64,000 nucleotides of DNA. It comes from Flavobacterium collinsii. GTDB lineage: Bacteria > Bacteroidota > Bacteroidia > Flavobacteriales > Flavobacteriaceae. Under the pieces are notes generated by a model, which was given only the letters and a program-made list of their open reading frames with translations, had not been told where the DNA came from and searched no databases. The stretch is taken from positions 35,379 to 99,378 of the forward strand of contig NZ_CADCST010000107.1 in NCBI RefSeq assembly GCF_902804485.1. The letters run 5' to 3'. Both the position numbers and the translations under genes were made by a program. This document shows positions 1 to 8,109 of the stretch, piece after piece; position 1 is the first letter of the stretch; the number at the start of each line of letters is the position of its first letter.

Positions 1-92
1 TTATCCTGTCCTTTTTTGCTGATGATTTGTGAAATCAGTAATAGTATGCCAAAATATACGATGATGAAGATTAAGATGGTGCTTGAAGACAT
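1..92 (-). CDS. Sodium:solute symporter, N-terminal fragment
   Basis: Partial gene running off the left edge. From the ATG at 92 the minus strand encodes about 30 residues: a hydrophobic helix (SSSTILIFIIVYFGILLLIS) followed by a polar loop with SKKGQD. This is the usual start of SSS-family sodium/solute symporters of Bacteroidota, which have 13 or so helices, so most of the gene lies outside the window. It is the last gene visible after susC, susD and murQ on the same strand. I infer that it imports the sugar that MurQ works on. The family call rests on one helix and the context, so it is moderate. Confidence 0.55.
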   Translation of the reverse strand, partial: MSSSTILIFIIVYFGILLLISQIISKKGQD

Positions 93-170
93 TTTGGTTT
101 TGGATTAGTGATGAGATTATTTTTTTAACTTGTTCATGAGCTTGATAAAAGGTCTGTTAAACACAATATT

Positions 171-270
171 GTCATTTCGACCGAAGGGAGAAATCACACA
201 CGAAACTCCACATAGAAAGTCGCCAATCTTTGTCGAAGTACTAGTGTGATTTCTCCTTCGTCGAAATGAC
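171..270. repeat. Long imperfect inverted repeat between murQ and symporter
   Basis: Arms GTCATTTCGACCGAAGGGAG at 171-190 and the matching reverse complement ending at 270 (CTCCTTCGTCGAAATGAC) enclose about 60 bases, so the transcript could fold into a long hairpin. A related element with GTCATTCC...GGGATGAC ends is at 12571-12730. It lies in the 220-base gap between murQ and the symporter and could act as an RNA processing or stability element inside the operon, or be a REP-like repeat. Confidence 0.7.
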
Positions 271-312
271 ATAAACTTTGCGGGAAATTTATTCACCATA
301 GTAGTATAGAGT

Positions 313-1134
313 TTATTTCTTAGCGTTATTTGCCTGTAAAACGGCCCTCACGCTTTTGTGTTTCTCTAATAGTTCAGCTGCAGGATCGTGTTCGATATGA
401 AGTTCTTCCATGATCATTTTAATGGCTCTTTTGACCAGTTTTTCGTTAGACAATTGCATGTCAACCATTTTGTTGCCTTTAATTCTCCCCAGTTTAATCA
501 TAACCGAGGTTGAAATCATATTTAAAGTTAGCTTTTGTGCTGTTCCGGCTTTCATGCGGGTACTTCCGGTTAAGAATTCCGGGCCTACAACTACTTCAAT
601 GGGATAATCGGCAACCTGAGCAATAAGACCGTTGCTGATACAGGAAATACTCCCGGTTTTAATATTGTTTTCTTTGGCTTTTTGGAGTCCGCCCAGTACG
701 TAGGGAGTGTTTCCGGAAGCAGCGATCCCGATGATAAAATCTAAACTCGAGATCTGATGTTGTGACAAATCTTTCCAGGCTTGCTCGGTATCGTCTTCGG
801 CCTTTTCTACGGCTTTTCGAATGGCGGTATCGCCTCCTGCAATAATTCCGATAATCATATCATGGGACACTCCAAAAGTAGGAGGGCACTCGGAGGCATC
901 CAGAATACCGATGCGTCCTGAAGTTCCGGCACCAATGTAAAATAAGCGTCCGCCCAATTGCATTTTTTTTACAATGGCTTTGACTAGTTTTTCGATCTTC
1001 GGAATTTGTTTTTCAACAATATGAGGTACCTTTTTGTCTTCTGTGTTGATGTTGACGAGCAGTTCTTTGGTGCTCATCTGATCCAGATTCTTATAAAGGG
1101 ATTCTTGTTCGGTTTCGGGAATTTTGTTTTGCAT
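313..1134 (-). CDS. murQ: N-acetylmuramic acid 6-phosphate etherase MurQ
   Basis: MurQ cleaves the lactyl ether of MurNAc-6-phosphate to give GlcNAc-6-phosphate and D-lactate, a cytoplasmic step in cell-wall sugar recycling or scavenging. The 273-residue protein has the SIS-fold signature GAGTSGRIGILDASECPPTF at residues 68-87. Glutamates at 82 and 113 match the two catalytic acids known in the E. coli enzyme (E83, E114). Length is slightly below the E. coli protein (298) but complete at both ends. It follows susD on the same strand, separated by a hairpin. Its placement between SusCD and a symporter suggests use of imported MurNAc rather than only internal recycling. No MurNAc kinase is visible in the window. 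Confidence 0.95.
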   Translation of the reverse strand: MQNKIPETEQESLYKNLDQMSTKELLVNINTEDKKVPHIVEKQIPKIEKLVKAIVKKMQLGGRLFYIGAGTSGRIGILDASECPPTFGVSHDMIIGIIAGGDTAIRKAVEKAEDDTEQAWKDLSQHQISSLDFIIGIAASGNTPYVLGGLQKAKENNIKTGSISCISNGLIAQVADYPIEVVVGPEFLTGSTRMKAGTAQKLTLNMISTSVMIKLGRIKGNKMVDMQLSNEKLVKRAIKMIMEELHIEHDPAAELLEKHKSVRAVLQANNAKK

Positions 1135-1160
1135 AACAAATAAGTTGTGGTTGTTTTATC

Positions 1161-1192
1161 AAAATCGAGGCATAAGGTTATGCCTCGATTTT
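1161..1192 (-). terminator. Intercistronic hairpin between susD and murQ
   Basis: Perfect stem AAAATCGAGGCATAA with its complement around a tiny loop, located just after the susD stop and 27 bases before the murQ start. The T-tract is short (four bases), so it may be a partial terminator or an mRNA-stabilising hairpin that lowers murQ expression relative to susCD. Confidence 0.6.
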
Positions 1193-1200
1193 ACCATTTT

Positions 1201-2478
1201 TTAGATAGCCGGATCAGCTGGGGTATTCGTATTGTTGTTTCTTTCAGAATCCGGATAAGGATACCAGTTACGGTTTCTCTCGGCACCGGCTGTTCCTGCT
1301 CCCGGACGATCAAATCTCCTGCTGTCTTCCAGTTTTAGGCTTGACATGTACATTTCGATACAGCGGTTGCGGTAAATTTCGGTTAAAATAGCAGGTTTGG
1401 TTACAGCGCCCGTGTATGGCGGAAGATTGGCACCAATGCCGTAAGTATCTGCTCCGGTTGTTTTGGTTAAAACTTTATTTAGTTCGATAAGTGCCTGAGG
1501 TAAATTGTCTTTTCGGGCATAACCTTCGGCTTTAATCAGCATCATTTCGCCTGGTAAATACAGTGGAATTGATTTGGTATTCGAATCAAAAAAGCCTGTG
1601 GCAACTGTTGGGTTTGAACCCGGTTTGATGTAAAAATTAAGCCTTCCGTCAGCATTAGAAGGAGCTAAAGCAGCTGGCAATCCCAAAGTCAGATCAACAG
1701 GTTGAAAAACATTATTGGTTGTGATCGAAATATAGGCGATAGGATTCTGACTAATGGGATCAAAAGCAAATACCGATTTTACAGACAGATCAACCATGCC
1801 GGCATAAGCGATGGCATTGTCGTAATCTCCGGCCATCAGATACGTTCGGGCTAAAAGCGCATAAACGGTATTTTTGTAATTAATACTGGTAACCAATCCC
1901 GTTGCTCCGGTGGCTTTGTCCAGCAGTGGTTCTGCTACTTTTAAAATTTTGATGGCTTCTGTTAACACATCGGCTCTCGAATCAAAAGTGGCGTTTTTAC
2001 CTGTTTTTAATGGTACACTTTGAAAATATTGCACCAGAGTTGTAATTGCCATTGCCTTAAAAATAGAGGCATGAACCAGAACACTGGCTTTTTCGGTATC
2101 TGAAGTTAATACGTTGATATTATCGATTACTTTTTGTGATTCAGATTTAATCACCAAACACTGTGACCATAGATTGTTCACGACCTGATTTTTGGTCGAA
2201 AGTACACCGGCGCCTACAGAAAGTTCGCCTTCATCGACATTTCCGGCGTTTAGCAGTCGTAGTTCTTTTGTGGTAAATCCGTTTCCGGTAATGGTGTTGT
2301 ACACAGGGCTTGTTCGGTCAACGCTCCAAAGCAGTTGTAGTCCGTTGGCAGCACCAATAACTCCCTCTCGGGTTCCAAAAACTAATTCCTGAGAGGGCTT
2401 GGTTGGGTCTAAATAATCTTCATTACAGCTCGTTAAAAGCAATGTAAGAGCAACTATAGGGATTAATATTTTTTTCAT
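1201..2478 (-). CDS. RagB/SusD family nutrient-uptake outer membrane lipoprotein
   Basis: SusD-type surface lipoprotein that caps its SusC partner and binds the glycan or peptide to be imported. A signal peptide ends in the lipobox LTSC, putting the lipidated cysteine at residue 18, followed by NEDYLDP, an acidic stretch like the lipoprotein export signal of Flavobacteriia. TPR-like helices occupy the middle, and the C-terminal part has the family-typical IYRNRCIEMYMSSLKLEDSR region (an ER..E.. motif variant). At 425 residues it is on the short side for the family. It lies 15 bases after susC and is surely cotranscribed. Substrate cannot be read from sequence; the linked murQ suggests MurNAc-containing material. 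Confidence 0.93.
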   Translation of the reverse strand: MKKILIPIVALTLLLTSCNEDYLDPTKPSQELVFGTREGVIGAANGLQLLWSVDRTSPVYNTITGNGFTTKELRLLNAGNVDEGELSVGAGVLSTKNQVVNNLWSQCLVIKSESQKVIDNINVLTSDTEKASVLVHASIFKAMAITTLVQYFQSVPLKTGKNATFDSRADVLTEAIKILKVAEPLLDKATGATGLVTSINYKNTVYALLARTYLMAGDYDNAIAYAGMVDLSVKSVFAFDPISQNPIAYISITTNNVFQPVDLTLGLPAALAPSNADGRLNFYIKPGSNPTVATGFFDSNTKSIPLYLPGEMMLIKAEGYARKDNLPQALIELNKVLTKTTGADTYGIGANLPPYTGAVTKPAILTEIYRNRCIEMYMSSLKLEDSRRFDRPGAGTAGAERNRNWYPYPDSERNNNTNTPADPAI

Positions 2479-2493
2479 GATGTTTTGATTTGA

Positions 2494-5400
2494 TTAAAAT
2501 TGAACTTTTACCGCCAAGGAATAAGAACTTGGAATTGGCACGGTTCCAAAATTGTATTTCGCTACAGAAGACTGTCCGCCTGAGTTGGTTTCCGGATCGA
2601 AACTGGTAAAGTGATCCCACGAAATCAGGTTTCTTCCACTGGCTGTAACGGTTAGATCGTCAAAGAATTTGTTTAATTTCCCAAAAGAATAATTAAGCGA
2701 AACTTCTCTTAATTTCAGGTAACTTCCGTCTACCACTCTAAATTCTTCCACATTATAAACCGACCAGATGTACCCACGCGGTAATTCGCCGTTAAGTTCC
2801 TGAGTAACTATTTTACCTGATCCTACACCTTGTCTGGTTCTGTAATCGGCATCAAAAACATCTACGCCCTGAACACCGTCAAATAATACTGAAAGGCCAA
2901 ATTTCTTGTAATTCAGATTCGCTCCGAATGCGATGATGTAATCCGGATTCGGATTACCAATTTGTTTGTTCAAAATGGTTCCTGTTGGCTGTCCTGAAGC
3001 ATCTCTTTGTGGTGCTCCGGTATTTACATCTCCTTTTTCGGTTTGCGGATATCCGGAAGGTGTCAGCAATAAACTTCCATCGGAATTTCGGGCAAAGTAA
3101 GTTCCGTAGAAAATTCCGATCGGTTTGTCCATTTCCACAAAAACAGGCGCTCCGGCTAAGTTACTGTCCAGTTTGAAACGGGTTTGCGGTAATCCTGTTA
3201 CTTTGTTTCGGTTGCTGCTGTAGTTTACAAAAACATCAAGATTAAGGTTTTCTTTTTTGATTAAAGCGTATTTCAAATTGATTTCAAATCCTTTGTTGTT
3301 CATTTGTCCGATATTTTTAATCGTATTGGTAGCTCCTTCAGAAGCAGCCAATTGAACCGGCAATAACAAATCATCAATATCAGCATTGTAATAGCTAAAA
3401 GATAAATTCAGACGGTCTTTGATAAAACCAAAATCACCTCCAATTTCATACGTAACACTTTGTTCCGGTCTTAAATCCAGATTTCCTTGTTTGAATCCTT
3501 CAATAGAAAAAGCACTGTTTCCTAAAAGTGTTCCGGTAGAATAATTGGTAAAACGGGCATAAGGTTTAATTGCCGTTAAACTTCCTGATTTTCCCCATGA
3601 AGCTCTAAAACGTACTGAACTTACGGCATCGTGAATGCTTTGCATGAAAGGTTCATCTGAAAACACATAACTCACACTCGCCTTTGGATAAAATTGTGAA
3701 CGGTTGGCGCTCGAAAAAATAGTCGAAGCATCCTGTCTTCCGGCAATCGTTAGGTACAATTTGTCTTTGTAACCAACAGTTTCCTGAAGGTAATAACCCC
3801 ATAAATTGTATTTGGACTGGCTGGAACTTGGTGAACCAGGAATCAGCGTATTAAAAGCATTTATGGTTTCGATAAACGGTTTTAAGTTACGGCCTTCAAC
3901 TGCCACAAAATTATCGCGGTAAGTCTGCACATTGTAACCTCCATAAGTAGTGGCTTTCCATTTGTCGTTAATATTCCAAAGGTATCTTAAGTTCAAATCG
4001 TTGTTGAATTGTACCACTCTGTTGGTCGCTTCAGAAACATAACCATCATTGTAATACGCAGGATTCACAACATACGGATATCTTGGAATGAAGACATTTC
4101 CTCTTTGATTGTAATTGTCGATACCAAAAATCAAATCGGCATTGAAATTTTTAAACGGCGTATAGTTTAATTGTAAATCAGAGATAATACGGTCTGTATT
4201 TTGTTTGATTTTGAAAGTTTCGATAATCGAAAGAGGATTCACCCTGTTCGGATCAACCGCCAACAGATTGCCGTTTACATCTCTTTGATTGATGTCGTAG
4301 ATATTATTGGTGATGTTGATGGCATTAATCGGACTCCAGAAAACATTCCCGTCCGGTTTTTCATTTGAACTTGAGTTGATATAATTTAATCCCACCGTAG
4401 CGGATAGTTTAGAATTGAAGTCATGTTTCAATCTTACTTTGGCTCCGGCTCTTTTAAAATCGGTATTTTTTATAATTCCTTCGTTTACCAAATAACCAAG
4501 AGAAGCAAAGTATTTGGTTTTCTCGTCTCCGCCTTGCAGCGAGAAATAAGTATCGGTTCCAACACCGGTAGTAAAGATATCATCCTGATAATCGTGTCGT
4601 TGTACGTTAGTCGTTTTGGTTTCAAGGTTTCGGCCTAAAACCGTAACTGTAGTTGGACTCGCAGGATTTCCCTGAATTGGGAACAGGGCTGGTGAAGTAC
4701 TAACAAACTGTTTGTCAGACGTATTCATATCCAGTTTTTTGCGAATTTGGTTAGATGTTACGCTGGTTGAAAACGTATATCTGGTTTCTCCTGCGACTCC
4801 TTTTTTAGTCGTAATTAAAACCACACCGTTGGCTGCTCTCGATCCGTAAATGGCGGCTGCAGCACCTCCGTTTAATACCTCAATGCTTTGTATATCGTTA
4901 GGATTAATGTCCGCAGATCTGTTCTGACCAATTTGCATGTTGGAGTTTCCGGTGGTTACGTTTAAGTTGGTTACGTTGGTGGTAGCGTTGTTTAAAACCA
5001 CACCGTCAATAACATATAGAGGATCTGAAGAACCTAATATCGAAGAAGTTCCTCTAAGTTTGATACTGAAACCTCCCGCTGGATCACCCGAGTTTTGAGA
5101 AACCTGAGCACCCGCAATTTTTCCCTGCAAAGCTGTAGAAAGCCCTCCGGGTTGTGCTTTAACCAAATCTTCTCCTTTTAAACTGGTTACGGCATTTCCA
5201 AGCTCTTTACGGGTAGCGCGTACGGTGGAACCCAGTACAACCACTTCGGAAAGGGCATTTGTTTCTTCGGCCATTTTTAGGTTGATGGAAGTTGTGTTTG
5301 CTGAAATTTTAATTTTCTTCGAAGCAAATCCTACAAAACTAAAAACGAGCGTTTCGTTTTCTTTTACTGCGATGCTGAATTTTCCGTCTAAATCAGTTGT

Positions 5401-5556
5401 CGTGCTTTTTGAAGTACCTTCAATCAAAACGGATACTCCTGGAAGAGAAAGTCCGTCGGTAGTACTGGTAATGGTACCGGATACGGTTTTTGACTGCGCA
5501 AAAATGGGCTGCGCAAACAAAATAATTCCAAATAGAATAAATAATAGTCTTTTCAT
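2494..5556 (-). CDS. SusC/RagA family TonB-linked outer membrane protein
   Basis: TonB-dependent outer membrane importer, 1020 residues. A signal peptide (to about residue 20, ending in AQS) is followed by a carboxypeptidase-regulatory-like domain (about 22-105, with SLPGVSVLIEGTS and the FSFVGF segment), a TonB-box/plug region (QGKIAGAQV, LRGTSSILGSSDPLYVIDG, about 125-240) and a 22-strand barrel ending in the aromatic VKVQF. Full length for the family. It is the first gene of the susC-susD-murQ-symporter operon and diverges from the DeoR regulator, whose putative operators lie just upstream of this start. The N-terminal domain has no anti-sigma-interacting extension, so regulation by the DeoR protein is more likely than by an ECF sigma factor. 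Confidence 0.95.
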   Translation of the reverse strand: MKRLLFILFGIILFAQPIFAQSKTVSGTITSTTDGLSLPGVSVLIEGTSKSTTTDLDGKFSIAVKENETLVFSFVGFASKKIKISANTTSINLKMAEETNALSEVVVLGSTVRATRKELGNAVTSLKGEDLVKAQPGGLSTALQGKIAGAQVSQNSGDPAGGFSIKLRGTSSILGSSDPLYVIDGVVLNNATTNVTNLNVTTGNSNMQIGQNRSADINPNDIQSIEVLNGGAAAAIYGSRAANGVVLITTKKGVAGETRYTFSTSVTSNQIRKKLDMNTSDKQFVSTSPALFPIQGNPASPTTVTVLGRNLETKTTNVQRHDYQDDIFTTGVGTDTYFSLQGGDEKTKYFASLGYLVNEGIIKNTDFKRAGAKVRLKHDFNSKLSATVGLNYINSSSNEKPDGNVFWSPINAINITNNIYDINQRDVNGNLLAVDPNRVNPLSIIETFKIKQNTDRIISDLQLNYTPFKNFNADLIFGIDNYNQRGNVFIPRYPYVVNPAYYNDGYVSEATNRVVQFNNDLNLRYLWNINDKWKATTYGGYNVQTYRDNFVAVEGRNLKPFIETINAFNTLIPGSPSSSQSKYNLWGYYLQETVGYKDKLYLTIAGRQDASTIFSSANRSQFYPKASVSYVFSDEPFMQSIHDAVSSVRFRASWGKSGSLTAIKPYARFTNYSTGTLLGNSAFSIEGFKQGNLDLRPEQSVTYEIGGDFGFIKDRLNLSFSYYNADIDDLLLPVQLAASEGATNTIKNIGQMNNKGFEINLKYALIKKENLNLDVFVNYSSNRNKVTGLPQTRFKLDSNLAGAPVFVEMDKPIGIFYGTYFARNSDGSLLLTPSGYPQTEKGDVNTGAPQRDASGQPTGTILNKQIGNPNPDYIIAFGANLNYKKFGLSVLFDGVQGVDVFDADYRTRQGVGSGKIVTQELNGELPRGYIWSVYNVEEFRVVDGSYLKLREVSLNYSFGKLNKFFDDLTVTASGRNLISWDHFTSFDPETNSGGQSSVAKYNFGTVPIPSSYSLAVKVQF

Positions 5557-5608
5557 TTTTAAAATATTTGTTTGGTTAGAGATTCTAAATATAAGAATTA
5601 ATTTTAAT

Positions 5609-5627
5609 AAATGCGATTTAATGCAAA
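5609..5627. promoter_or_regulatory. Putative DeoR operator 1
   Basis: AATGCGATTTAATGCA, a near-palindrome related to the two better copies downstream (same TGCnnnnnnATGCA layout). It sits 53 bases upstream of the susC start codon, so binding here would block susC transcription. Assignment is inference from repetition and position. Confidence 0.45.
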
Positions 5628-5649
5628 CTTTTTATGTTTTTTGTTATAA

Positions 5650-5668
5650 AACGCATAATAATGCATTT
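5650..5668. promoter_or_regulatory. Putative DeoR operator 2
   Basis: AACGCATAATAATGCATTT: a near-palindrome sharing GCATAATAAnGCATT with the copy at 5733-5750. It is centred in the divergent susC/deoR region. Confidence 0.55.
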
Positions 5669-5730
5669 TTAATTTTTGTTTTTAGTGTTTTAGGGCTTGT
5701 GTAGGATAATTTATAAATTTTAAGGCGTAA

Positions 5731-5750
5731 ATGATGCATAATAACGCATT
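5731..5750. promoter_or_regulatory. Putative DeoR operator 3
   Basis: ATGATGCATAATAACGCATT repeats the 5650 site with one change in the core and ends six bases before the TATATTTG box of the regulator gene, so it covers the expected -33 region. This fits autoregulation. Confidence 0.55.
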
Positions 5751-5756
5751 ATAATT

Positions 5757-5764
5757 TATATTTG
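5757..5764 (+). promoter_or_regulatory. -7 box (TAnnTTTG) of the deoR gene
   Basis: TATATTTG matches the Flavobacterium -7 consensus. It ends 15 bases before the ATG at 5780, implying a very short leader. This argues against using the in-frame TTG at 5762, which lies inside the box. Confidence 0.5.
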
Positions 5765-5779
5765 TTCAAAAAAGTTAAA

Positions 5780-6529
5780 ATGCTTAAGAAAGAAAGACAC
5801 CAGTTTATCATGGATAAATTTAAGGATGTCGAAAAAATACATACGATCGATCTTGCCGCAGAGCTCAGCATCTCTGAGGATACCATACGCAGAGACTTTA
5901 ACGAATTGCACAACAAAGGGCTGATCAATAAGGTATATGGAGCTGCTTTTCCGGTAAAGGAGAAATCCAATAATGTATTTGATATTACCATTATCAATGA
6001 AGATAAAAAGATTGTAGTAGGACAAAAGGCCTTGTCGTTTCTTGATGAAGGTCAGGTGATTATCATGACGGGGGGAACTACCAATTTATCTTTTTGCAAA
6101 CTCATTCCAATCGATTTTTCGGCTACCATATATACGTACAGTCTGCCGATCGCAATGCAATTGTCTCAGCATCCCAATATCGAATTGATCTTTATTGGAG
6201 GAAAGCTACAGAAGAAAGCGATGGTAACCGTGGGCATCGACGTGGTTCAGGTGCTGTCTAAAATCAGAGCCGATGTTTGCTTCTTGGGAGTGAGTAGTTT
6301 AGATGTAAATCAGGGACTTACCGAAATGGGATATGAAGTTTCAATCATCAAAAAAGAAATGATTAAAGCTTCCGATAAGGTAATTGTCCTTGCGACTTCT
6401 GATAAAATTAATGGCAAAATGCCACATCAGGTTTGTGGTCTCGATAAAGTAGATGCTATCGTTACCGAACTGAACCCGAAGAGCGCTAAAATTAAAGGCT
6501 TTGTGGAGGCCGGGGTGAGGGTTGTGTAG
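5780..6529 (+). CDS. DeoR/GlpR family transcriptional regulator
   Basis: Repressor that senses a phosphorylated sugar. The N-terminal winged HTH (about residues 3-55) carries the family pattern KKERHQFIMDKF...HTIDLAAELSISEDTIRRDF. The C-terminal effector domain (about 70-245) is of the DeoRC type, with MTGGTTN and IFIGGKLQ segments. I chose the ATG at 5780, giving 249 residues, because the alternative TTG at 5762 overlaps a -7 promoter box and the family begins at the KKER stretch. It diverges from susC, with three near-palindromes between them, so it probably represses both directions until a sugar phosphate (perhaps MurNAc-6P or GlcNAc-6P, by inference) accumulates. Confidence 0.9.
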   Translation: MLKKERHQFIMDKFKDVEKIHTIDLAAELSISEDTIRRDFNELHNKGLINKVYGAAFPVKEKSNNVFDITIINEDKKIVVGQKALSFLDEGQVIIMTGGTTNLSFCKLIPIDFSATIYTYSLPIAMQLSQHPNIELIFIGGKLQKKAMVTVGIDVVQVLSKIRADVCFLGVSSLDVNQGLTEMGYEVSIIKKEMIKASDKVIVLATSDKINGKMPHQVCGLDKVDAIVTELNPKSAKIKGFVEAGVRVV

Positions 6530-6608
6530 ATTAAATTGCGTTTTTATGCGGGTTTTTGTTTTGAGGCACATTATCCAATAGAAAGAAAAATAACTTTACA
6601 AATTATTA

Positions 6609-6636
6609 AACTCCTTAAGCGATTGAGGAGTTTTTT
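6609..6636 (+). terminator. Rho-independent terminator after deoR
   Basis: Stem AACTCCTTAA / TTGAGGAGTT with a four-base loop followed by six T residues; about 80 bases after the deoR stop. Confidence 0.75.
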
Positions 6637-6809
6637 ATGTCATAATAATTTTGAAATGTTTGCTATAATTATATTAGGATTACATCTCAAAAAAAATACT
6701 AATTGTAGTTAAAATAGTTTTATATTCGTAATCAATAAGCCTGATTTAATGATGTAAATGTATAGAAATTAATATTTTAAAAAGCAAAACTAACTTATAA
6801 CGAAACAAT

Positions 6810-7340
6810 ATGAAATTAATCAAGAAAAATGAGCTTGAAAAAATAATAGGTAAGAAAAGCTTTTGGTCACCTAAAAAAATTGTTGGTTTATGCGAATACG
6901 GTGCAGGAATCGAAGAAATTGATGATGCTTTAGGGACGCAAAACTTTTTTAAAATAAAACCATTGGTAAATTTTACTAAATATTCTGATGGAATTGAAAT
7001 ATCAATCATGCATAATTTCAAGCTTTATCATCTTGCTATTAATAATTCCGATATAAAATCAATAACTCTGGAATCAGGTGGCGTAATTGATGTTGAAGAG
7101 CGTTCTGTAATTAAAAGAGCAGTCGTTGGAGGTTTACTATTGGGGCCAATAGGTGCTATTGTAGGAGGAGTAAGTGGAGTGAAGGATAAAATAATTAAAG
7201 ATAACGATAGTGTCATAATTATTGCCCAATCTGAAGGAAAAGAGCAAGCTGTCATATGTACAATAAAAAAAGGCAAGACACAGGAACTTGCTAAGTTTTT
7301 TAAAGAGAACTTTGGGAATTCATTTAGTGTCAATAAATAA
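6810..7340 (+). CDS. Hypothetical protein with glycine-rich hairpin helix
   Basis: Not a protein I can name. 176 residues, no signal peptide. The start MKLIKKNELEKIIG is charged. Near residues 108-130 there is a glycine-zipper-like stretch (VVGGLLLGPIGAIVGGVSGV) inside a beta-rich fold. The same arrangement, a small GG-repeat hydrophobic hairpin inserted in a PH-like beta domain, occurs in many uncharacterised bacterial proteins. The glycine segment could insert in or touch a membrane. It stands alone between two terminators, at the beginning of the accessory region. Confidence 0.75.
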   Translation: MKLIKKNELEKIIGKKSFWSPKKIVGLCEYGAGIEEIDDALGTQNFFKIKPLVNFTKYSDGIEISIMHNFKLYHLAINNSDIKSITLESGGVIDVEERSVIKRAVVGGLLLGPIGAIVGGVSGVKDKIIKDNDSVIIIAQSEGKEQAVICTIKKGKTQELAKFFKENFGNSFSVNK

Positions 7341-7351
7341 AATAATAGAAT

Positions 7352-7383
7352 AAGCCTCGATTTTTTTAAGATAGAGGCTTTTC
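7352..7383. terminator. Bidirectional terminator
   Basis: AAGCCTCGAT...ATAGAGGCTTTT hairpin 11 bases after the stop at 7340. A similar sequence recurs at 7805-7840 next to a related gene end, so this terminator is part of a local duplication. Confidence 0.65.
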
Positions 7384-7411
7384 TGTTAATTGTAAAATGT
7401 TGTAATCAGTA

Positions 7412-7525
7412 ATCTATTCCACTCCAAATAAGGATTTAAAACTTCGGCTAATTCATTGAACCAATAAAAGCTGTTTTCGAGATTGCTTACTTTGTTTTTT
7501 CGTTCTTTGTATCTTTTGAGGATTT
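7412..7525 (-). pseudogene. Truncated second copy of the 77-aa gene at 7873-8106
   Basis: The minus strand reads KVSNLENSFYWFNELAEVLN then PYLEW, almost identical to the last 26 residues of the neighbouring 77-residue protein. Compared with that gene, one base is missing near the end (TTGGAGTGGAATAG against TTGGGTGTGGAATAG), which shifts the stop codon out of frame. Upstream the similarity fades into KRYKERKN, where the intact gene has LREHETLKNE, so this looks like the tail of a diverged paralogue. Confidence 0.65.
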
Positions 7526-7665
7526 AAGTAATCCTATATAAGTTAACATCTCAATTATTAGTTCTATCATGAAGTTTAGATTTTAATATAATGGATTAAA
7601 TGTATTGCTATAATTTGATTTTAAAAAGTAATTCTGCAAAACAGATTCATAATATAGATTTACCC

Positions 7666-7779
7666 TCCCCGCTGTGCGAAGTCTCCCGACTTCGTACCCG
7701 TTCCAATAATCTAAACGTTTTTTGAATTTGTTCGATCCTTGTTGTTGCTAAGAAGTCGGGAGACTTCGCAGAGCGCGTG
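7666..7779. repeat. ~112-bp hairpin repeat, copy 1
   Basis: Outer arms GCGAAGTCTCCCGACTTCG and AGAAGTCGGGAGACTTCGC enclose a conserved spacer containing TCCAATAATCTA and CGTTTTTTGAATTTG. Each arm is itself nearly self-complementary. Other copies are at 9432-9545 and 10999-11110, with a 3' remnant at 10393-10436. No open frame; looks like a MITE- or REP/BIME-like element. Confidence 0.85.
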
Positions 7780-7804
7780 TAAGAAAATCTAAAACAGGAT
7801 AAAC

Positions 7805-7832
7805 TAAAAAACTCGATTTTTTAAGATCGAGG
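7805..7832 (-). terminator. Terminator of the 77-aa gene
   Basis: On the minus strand CTCGAT, an eight-base loop and ATCGAG are followed by a T-tract. It is a diverged copy of the hairpin at 7352-7383. Confidence 0.6.
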
Positions 7833-7872
7833 CTTTTAGTTGTGTTAGTTCTAAAATGGGATAATTAGCATT

Positions 7873-8106
7873 CTATTCCACACCCAAATACGGATTTAAA
7901 ACTTCGGCTAATTCATTGAGCCAGTAAAAGCTGTTTTCGAGATTGCTGACTTCATTTTTAAGTGTTTCATGTTCTCTTAAAACACCTAAGGCAAGGATGT
8001 AATTGACTTGTCTTATGGCTTTCGCCATTTCTTTTGGGTCAATAGTGTTGTTGAAGAAATTGGTTAGCCTGGTTTCGGCTACTTGTGAAAGATTTTTGGT
8101 GTCCAT
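7873..8106 (-). CDS. Small conserved hypothetical protein (77 aa)
   Basis: Not recognised by family. 77 residues, soluble and mostly helical, beginning MDTKNLSQVAETRLTNFF and ending LNPYLGVE. It has no cysteines, signal or membrane segment. A truncated, frameshifted relative lies at 7412-7525, which shows that the gene or its 3' part was duplicated locally. It is followed by its own terminator and preceded, with a three-base gap, by a small membrane protein gene on the same strand. It could be a small regulator or an immunity-type protein; nothing decides between these. Confidence 0.65.
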   Translation of the reverse strand: MDTKNLSQVAETRLTNFFNNTIDPKEMAKAIRQVNYILALGVLREHETLKNEVSNLENSFYWLNELAEVLNPYLGVE

Positions 8107-8109
8107 AAT

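Noticed and set aside
5225..5704. 159-codon plus-strand frame across the susC start
   Set aside because: Antisense to a well-supported SusC N-terminus and crosses its operators.
5762..5779. TTG at 5762 as start of the DeoR gene
   Set aside because: It overlaps the TATATTTG box; ATG at 5780 starts at the family-typical position.
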